Shown one piece after another: positions 6,431 to 8,751 of a stretch of 8,751 bases of DNA. How positions within the stretch are numbered: the first letter of the stretch is position 1; every line of letters begins with the position of its first letter. The translations under genes were made by a program, and so were the position numbers. The notes under the pieces are model-generated. The model was not told where the DNA came from and ran no database searches. It saw only the letters and a program-made list of their open reading frames with translations. The stretch is taken from NCBI GenBank assembly GCA_026193555.1, contig JAPHUU010000432.1, positions 1 through 8,751 on the forward strand, written 5' to 3'. The DNA comes from Rhodanobacter sp. (GTDB lineage: Bacteria > Pseudomonadota > Gammaproteobacteria > Xanthomonadales > Rhodanobacteraceae).

Positions 6431-6455
6431 GCGGATGGCGCCGTGCACCATCCGC
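6431..6455 (-). promoter_or_regulatory. Hairpin in the trhA leader
   Basis: GCGGATGG (6431-6438) and CCATCCGC (6448-6455) form a perfect 8-bp stem with a 9-nt loop. With the predicted start near 6453, it would be the very 5' end of the trhA mRNA, ending about 4 nt before the AGGAAG ribosome site. It may stabilise the message, modulate ribosome access, or be a DNA operator. Confidence 0.45.
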
Positions 6456-6459
6456 TACC

Positions 6460-6488
6460 ACCATAGCGAGGCGACCGCCATTTGCCTA
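6460..6488 (-). promoter_or_regulatory. Predicted sigma-70-type promoter of trhA
   Basis: On the minus strand, TAGGCA (6488-6483; four of six matches to TTGACA) is separated by 17 nt from TATGGT (6465-6460; four of six matches to TATAAT). Transcription would start near 6453, about 40 nt before the ATG. Confidence 0.45.
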
Positions 6489-6496
6489 TTGGCGGT
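6474..6496. promoter_or_regulatory. Inverted repeat centred on the trhA -35 region
   Basis: ACCGCCA (6474-6480) and TGGCGGT (6490-6496) are perfect 7-bp arms around 9 bp. The centre (6485) falls on the predicted trhA -35 hexamer, the position expected of a repressor operator. It also lies 27 nt after the stop of the upstream minus-strand gene, so a T-less terminator is an alternative. Confidence 0.4.
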
Positions 6497-6522
6497 ACCG
6501 ATCTGCCAACACCAGCGTTCCA

Positions 6523-6966
6523 TCATTGCTCGATGGTGAACGCGCCGAATGCCACACCCAGATTCCAGCCACTGCCCTTGCCACTGAGCGCCAGCGAGAC
6601 ATTGCCCTTGGTCAACACTTGCGCCTCGGCCGCCGAGTTCTCGGCGCCGGCATGGGCTTCCGCATTGGCGTAGTGGCCCAGCACGTCGTGGATGTTGTAG
6701 ACGCCGGTGAACTTGCCGTGCCCGTCGTCGATCCGGGTCTTGCCGAAGGTCAGCCCGCCACCTCTGGCCCGCAGCCGTACGTTCATCGTCTGCCCATTGC
6801 TGCAATGGATCGTGCCCGAGCCGCTGGCAGTCTTGTAGAACACCGACCAGCCGGCCAGCTGGAAATTCATCTTGCAGGAAAGCTCACCGGTCGCCCGGGC
6901 CGGCACCTGAGCCATCAATCCGCCACTCGCCAACGCTGCTGCCACTACCCACTTCATCAAGCTCAT
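6523..6966 (-). CDS. Unrecognised exported protein, 147 aa
   Basis: No family is recognised with confidence. Residues 1-26 look like a signal peptide (MSLMKWVVAAALASGGLMAQVPARA, cut about A25/T26), so the mature protein of about 122 aa should reach the periplasm or beyond. The mature part is rich in glycine, small residues and alternating hydrophobic residues (SCKMNFQLAGWSVFYKTASG, GGGLTFGKTRI, SLALSGKGSGWNLGVAFGAF), suggesting a small beta-barrel or beta-sandwich. It has two cysteines, C31 and C55, which could form a disulfide. The layout loosely resembles DUF992-type secreted proteins, but this is only an impression. The ATG at 6966 is preferred because AAAGGG lies 9 nt upstream; the same AAAGGG is too close to the ATG at 6975, and a start at 6957 is also possible. 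It is divergent from the TonB-like gene, with 294 bp between them. The open frame further upstream is antisense shadow. Confidence 0.72.
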   Translation of the reverse strand: MSLMKWVVAAALASGGLMAQVPARATGELSCKMNFQLAGWSVFYKTASGSGTIHCSNGQTMNVRLRARGGGLTFGKTRIDDGHGKFTGVYNIHDVLGHYANAEAHAGAENSAAEAQVLTKGNVSLALSGKGSGWNLGVAFGAFTIEQ

Positions 6967-7055
6967 CGCAGTCATCCCTTTGTGACCGCGGCTCGTTGCC
7001 GCCTGCGGATTGTGGCAGCAGCAGGCTGACTGCGAACGATACCTGCGCCGCGTAC

Positions 7056-7075
7056 GGGATGACGAACGGCATCCC
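7056..7075. repeat. Hairpin 1 of a pair in the divergent intergenic region
   Basis: GGGATG (7056-7061) and CATCCC (7070-7075) are perfect 6-bp arms with an 8-nt loop. It ends 4 nt before a much stronger hairpin at 7080. Both lie between the unknown exported gene and the TonB-like gene. Confidence 0.45.
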
Positions 7076-7079
7076 TTGG

Positions 7080-7108
7080 CGCCCGCTGCGACAACCACGC
7101 AGCGGGCG
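7080..7108. repeat. Strong 11-bp hairpin in the divergent intergenic region
   Basis: CGCCCGCTGCG (7080-7090) and CGCAGCGGGCG (7098-7108) are perfect 11-bp arms, nearly all G-C, around ACAACCA. No T-run follows on either strand, so it is not a standard terminator. It may be an operator, a leader structure of one of the divergent transcripts, or part of a small RNA. Confidence 0.65.
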
Positions 7109-7150
7109 AGTGCAGGAAGCCGTTGCCACATGGACGTCCAGCCGTCCACT

Positions 7151-7195
7151 TGCGCGACCGTGCGCGACCGGCATAGGCTGTCATTGCGGTCGCAC
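7151..7195. repeat. Tandem decamer with an inverted partial copy upstream of the TonB-like gene
   Basis: TGCGCGACCG occurs twice back to back (7151-7160, 7161-7170). An inverted, shortened copy CGGTCGCAC follows at 7187-7195. The set lies 66-110 bp before the ATG at 7261. A weak promoter (TTGCGC at 7150-7155, 18 nt, TAGGCT at 7174-7179) would overlap it, so the repeats could be regulator-binding sites. Confidence 0.5.
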
Positions 7196-7248
7196 GATCC
7201 CCCTGCCCGGCCGGCAGCGTGACGACCGCAACAACTCAACGTACCGTC

Positions 7249-7254
7249 AGGAGG
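7249..7254 (+). promoter_or_regulatory. Shine-Dalgarno site of the TonB-like gene
   Basis: A perfect AGGAGG lies 6 nt before the ATG at 7261. It decides the start against an upstream in-frame ATG at 7219. Confidence 0.85.
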
Positions 7255-7260
7255 TCGCTT

Positions 7261-7926
7261 ATGTCGTCCGCAAGCCTGGCTATTGCACACCCCCGCCCCG
7301 ACAGCATCCGCGTCGCGGCCATCAGCGCAGCGATTGCGCTCAACCTCGCCGTCATCGTGGTCGCCTCGCGGCCGATCGTCTCGACGCCGCTGTCGCCGAA
7401 TCGTCCGATGAACCCGGTGCAGCTGATCCGTTTCATCGTTTCCCCGGCGGTGGTGCCTTCGCCGCCACCGGTACAGCTGAAACCTCTGCCGCATCCGGCG
7501 CCGCCACCGGTTCACGTGCGGCACGTGCCGCTGCGTACGGCTGCCGTGGTCCCGATCAGCGAGGGCACGATTGCCGTCGCCCCGGACAACGTCGCGCTTT
7601 CGGCCGTGCCGAACGCTGACAGCAACCCGCCCCCGGCCACCAACCCGGTCGAGGCCAGTCTGGCCTATCGGCTGGCGCCGCTGCAGTTCCCGACCCAGGC
7701 GCTGCGGCAGCACATGCAGGGCACCGTGCTGCTGCGCGTGCTGGTGGACGAAACCGGCAAGCCGCTGGAGGTGGAGGTGGAGAACAGCAGCGGCTACGCC
7801 CTGCTCGACCACAGCGCGCGCGAACAGGTACTGGCGTCATGGCGATTCCGGCCGGCCAGGGTCGACGGACAGGCCGTGCGCGCGTGGGCACGGGTACCCG
7901 TGTCGTTCGCATTGCAGCGGCGGTAG
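7261..7926 (+). CDS. TonB-family energy transducer
   Basis: Inner-membrane-anchored periplasmic protein of 221 aa that would couple the ExbB/ExbD motor to outer-membrane TonB-dependent receptors. It has a short cytoplasmic N-terminus, one membrane helix at about 17-36 (RVAAISAAIALNLAVIVVAS), and a proline-rich stretch at 62-90 with PSPPP, PHPAPPP and nearby VHVRHVP. A linker leads to a TonB C-terminal domain at about 137-218. Its signature parts are LQFPTQALRQHMQGTVLLRV, VDETGKPLEVEVENSSG, LLDHSAREQVLASWRFRPAR and WARVPVSFAL. In the membrane helix an Asn (N28) occupies the place where related proteins often have the functionally important His. No exbB or exbD lies nearby, so it is one of the stand-alone TonB paralogues common in Xanthomonadales. 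It may serve a dedicated receptor. Confidence 0.9.
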   Translation: MSSASLAIAHPRPDSIRVAAISAAIALNLAVIVVASRPIVSTPLSPNRPMNPVQLIRFIVSPAVVPSPPPVQLKPLPHPAPPPVHVRHVPLRTAAVVPISEGTIAVAPDNVALSAVPNADSNPPPATNPVEASLAYRLAPLQFPTQALRQHMQGTVLLRVLVDETGKPLEVEVENSSGYALLDHSAREQVLASWRFRPARVDGQAVRAWARVPVSFALQRR

Positions 7927-7942
7927 GCCACCGCGGTTTCTT

Positions 7943-7963
7943 GCCGGTCGCGACATGACCGGC
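7943..7963 (+). terminator. Possible terminator hairpin after the TonB-like gene
   Basis: GCCGGTC (7943-7949) and GACCGGC (7957-7963) form a 7-bp stem with a 7-nt loop, 17 nt after the stop codon. No T-run follows, so intrinsic termination is uncertain. Confidence 0.4.
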
Positions 7964-8057
7964 GAGAGCCCGTGCGGCGCGCCCTTGATCCTGATCCCGG
8001 GGCGCCGCCCGGTGGTGCGCGGATGGCCGGGCACATGCCGCAACCTAACGTCGATTT

Positions 8058-8063
8058 TACAAT
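8058..8063 (+). promoter_or_regulatory. Possible -10 element upstream of the FAD protein gene
   Basis: TACAAT matches TATAAT at five of six positions and lies in the only AT-rich island of an otherwise GC-rich gap. The region 16-18 nt upstream (around 8034-8040) has no good -35, so an activator or another sigma factor would be needed. Confidence 0.35.
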
Positions 8064-8180
8064 ATGCGTGATCCACTGGCGGTCGTTCACCCTGCCGGAT
8101 TTCAAGCCCATGCCTATCTTGAAGACATCGCGTGAGATCGCATCCGAACCCGCCACAACGGTCCCGTCCGACCCGGCCAT

Positions 8181-8207
8181 GATCACCGTGCGCCCGCGCG
8201 GTTGATC
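8181..8207 (+). promoter_or_regulatory. Leader hairpin upstream of the FAD protein gene
   Basis: GATCA-CCGTGC (8181-8191) pairs with GCGCGG-T-TGATC (8196-8207) around a GCCC loop. This gives 11 pairs including one G-U, with a single bulged T. It ends 31 nt before the ribosome site of the next gene. It could be a leader or attenuator structure; no T-run follows. Confidence 0.4.
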
Positions 8208-8248
8208 CGCACCTCTCCGCCATCATCATTTCCCGACCAAGGAGCAGC

Positions 8249-8751
8249 ATGTTTCGACGAGTCGCCATTGTCGGCGGCGGGGCGGCAGCAGCCACCCTGA
8301 TCGGTGAACTGATGCAGCGCCGGCTACCACGGGCGCTGCATCTGGACTGGTATACCGGCGGCGGCACGCCAGGGCGCGGAGTGGCATACGGCACCGCTTC
8401 CGAGTGCCACCTGCTGAACGTGCGGGCGGCATCGATGAGCATGTTCTCGGGCAAGCCGCGCGGCTTTCTGGACTTCCTGCAGCGCGATGATCCCGCCGTG
8501 GCCGGTATCGATTTCCTGCCGCGCCGCCGGTACGGCGACTATCTCGACGCCGAAGTGGCACGTGCGCTGCGGCAAGGCCAGTCCCACGGCCACGATGTGC
8601 AGATCATCCCGTTCGCGGTCGATGCCATGGTGCCCGAGTCCGACGGCGTCACGCTGTTCCACGGCGAGGAGAGTCGCCGGGTTGATGCCGCAGTGCTGGC
8701 ACTGGGCGCACTACCGCCACAGCCGCTGACAGGCGTCAGTGCCGATGCCCT
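8249..8751 (+). CDS. FAD/NAD(P)-binding oxidoreductase-like protein (3' end beyond window)
   Basis: The N-terminal 167 residues of a flavoprotein-like product of the FAD-NAD(P)-binding family (PF13454 type; YdhS/HpyO-like). The dinucleotide fold opens with VAIVGGGAAAATLIGEL (5-21). The next landmark, PGRGVAYGTASECHLLNVRAASMSMF (41-66), is the family signature G-x-AY...LLNV...M. It continues with GFLDFLQR (72-79) and RRRYGDYL (92-99). A second dinucleotide-contact segment VDAAVLALGALPP (145-157) resembles the ATG motif of flavin oxidoreductases. AAGGAG (8239-8244) lies 4 nt before the ATG and supports the start. It probably uses FAD and NAD(P)H in the cytoplasm. The substrate is unknown: relatives include proteins annotated as hydroxylases or left as hypothetical. 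The C-terminal part is missing because the window ends. Confidence 0.85.
   Translation, partial: MFRRVAIVGGGAAAATLIGELMQRRLPRALHLDWYTGGGTPGRGVAYGTASECHLLNVRAASMSMFSGKPRGFLDFLQRDDPAVAGIDFLPRRRYGDYLDAEVARALRQGQSHGHDVQIIPFAVDAMVPESDGVTLFHGEESRRVDAAVLALGALPPQPLTGVSADA

Larger units (their letters stand above)
7927..8248 (+). other. Gene-free 322-bp stretch before the FAD protein gene
   Basis: No gene is supported. Besides the hairpin at 7943-7963, it contains a conspicuous AT-rich island (8054-8065) with a good -10-like TACAAT at 8058-8063 but no matching -35. It also has a hairpin at 8181-8207 and the ribosome site AAGGAG (8239-8244). If TACAAT is used, the downstream gene would have a leader of about 180 nt. 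Confidence 0.5.

Noticed and set aside
6967..7812. Minus-strand open frame extending the exported protein to 429 residues
   Set aside because: The upstream part is antisense to the well-supported TonB-like gene and low in hydrophobic structure, and the signal peptide would be internal. It is a GC-driven shadow frame.
7985..7998. TTGATCCTGATCCC as a second FNR-like site
   Set aside because: The second half-site has two mismatches, it lies far from any start codon, and it sits in very GC-rich DNA. Likely chance.
8064..8135. Short ORF of 23 codons starting MRDPLAVVHPAG just after TACAAT
   Set aside because: The composition looks protein-like, but there is no ribosome site and the ATG lies before the start site expected from TACAAT. 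It could be a leader peptide or remnant, but support is too weak.
7972..8205. Open frame of 77 codons on the plus strand between the TonB-like and FAD genes
   Set aside because: No ribosome site, Arg/Pro-rich composition typical of GC-rich noncoding frames, no recognisable motif, and it crosses the AT-rich island and a hairpin.

Overview
The window is about 8.75 kb of GC-rich DNA. It is most consistent with a chromosomal segment of a gammaproteobacterium of the order Xanthomonadales, perhaps Rhodanobacteraceae (Rhodanobacter or Dyella type). The assignment rests on the PhoP-like regulator, the pepSY-phoP-phoQ order and the style of the TonB-family protein; no search could be run. There is no rRNA, tRNA, CRISPR array, transposase or phage gene, and gene content looks like core or soft-core genome.

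Region 1 (1-3167, minus strand) reads dusA, then a small exported PepSY protein, phoP and phoQ (cut off by the left edge). The last three genes are tightly packed: PepSY and phoP are 1 nt apart, and phoQ overlaps or abuts phoP and has no usable ATG. They probably form one operon for a two-component system sensing envelope, cation or antimicrobial-peptide stress, with an extra periplasmic PepSY partner.

Region 2 (3168-5691, plus strand) starts with a 223-bp regulatory gap. The gap holds a 13-bp tandem repeat, a 14-bp palindrome and a textbook FNR/ANR-type box, placed so that it could act as a class II activator site for a triple-BON-domain protein. Next come a long hairpin (possible terminator), a subclass-I ferredoxin-NADP reductase (fpr) and a DUF456 membrane protein.

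Region 3 (5746-6966, minus strand) holds a PAQR/hemolysin-III membrane protein (TrhA type), convergent with DUF456, and an unrecognised exported 147-aa protein. The trhA upstream region has a plausible promoter whose -35 sits in the centre of an inverted repeat.

Region 4 (6967-8751, plus strand) opens with a divergent intergenic region carrying two adjacent hairpins and a tandem decamer with an inverted partial copy. It leads to a TonB-family energy transducer. A 322-bp gap with an AT-rich island and hairpins follows, and then the start of an FAD/NAD(P)-binding oxidoreductase-like protein that runs off the right edge.

No clearly new multi-gene system is visible. The best leads are the predicted oxygen/redox-controlled BON gene next to fpr, the PepSY-PhoP-PhoQ unit with an atypical PhoQ sensor, and the structured divergent region between the unknown exported protein and the TonB-like gene.
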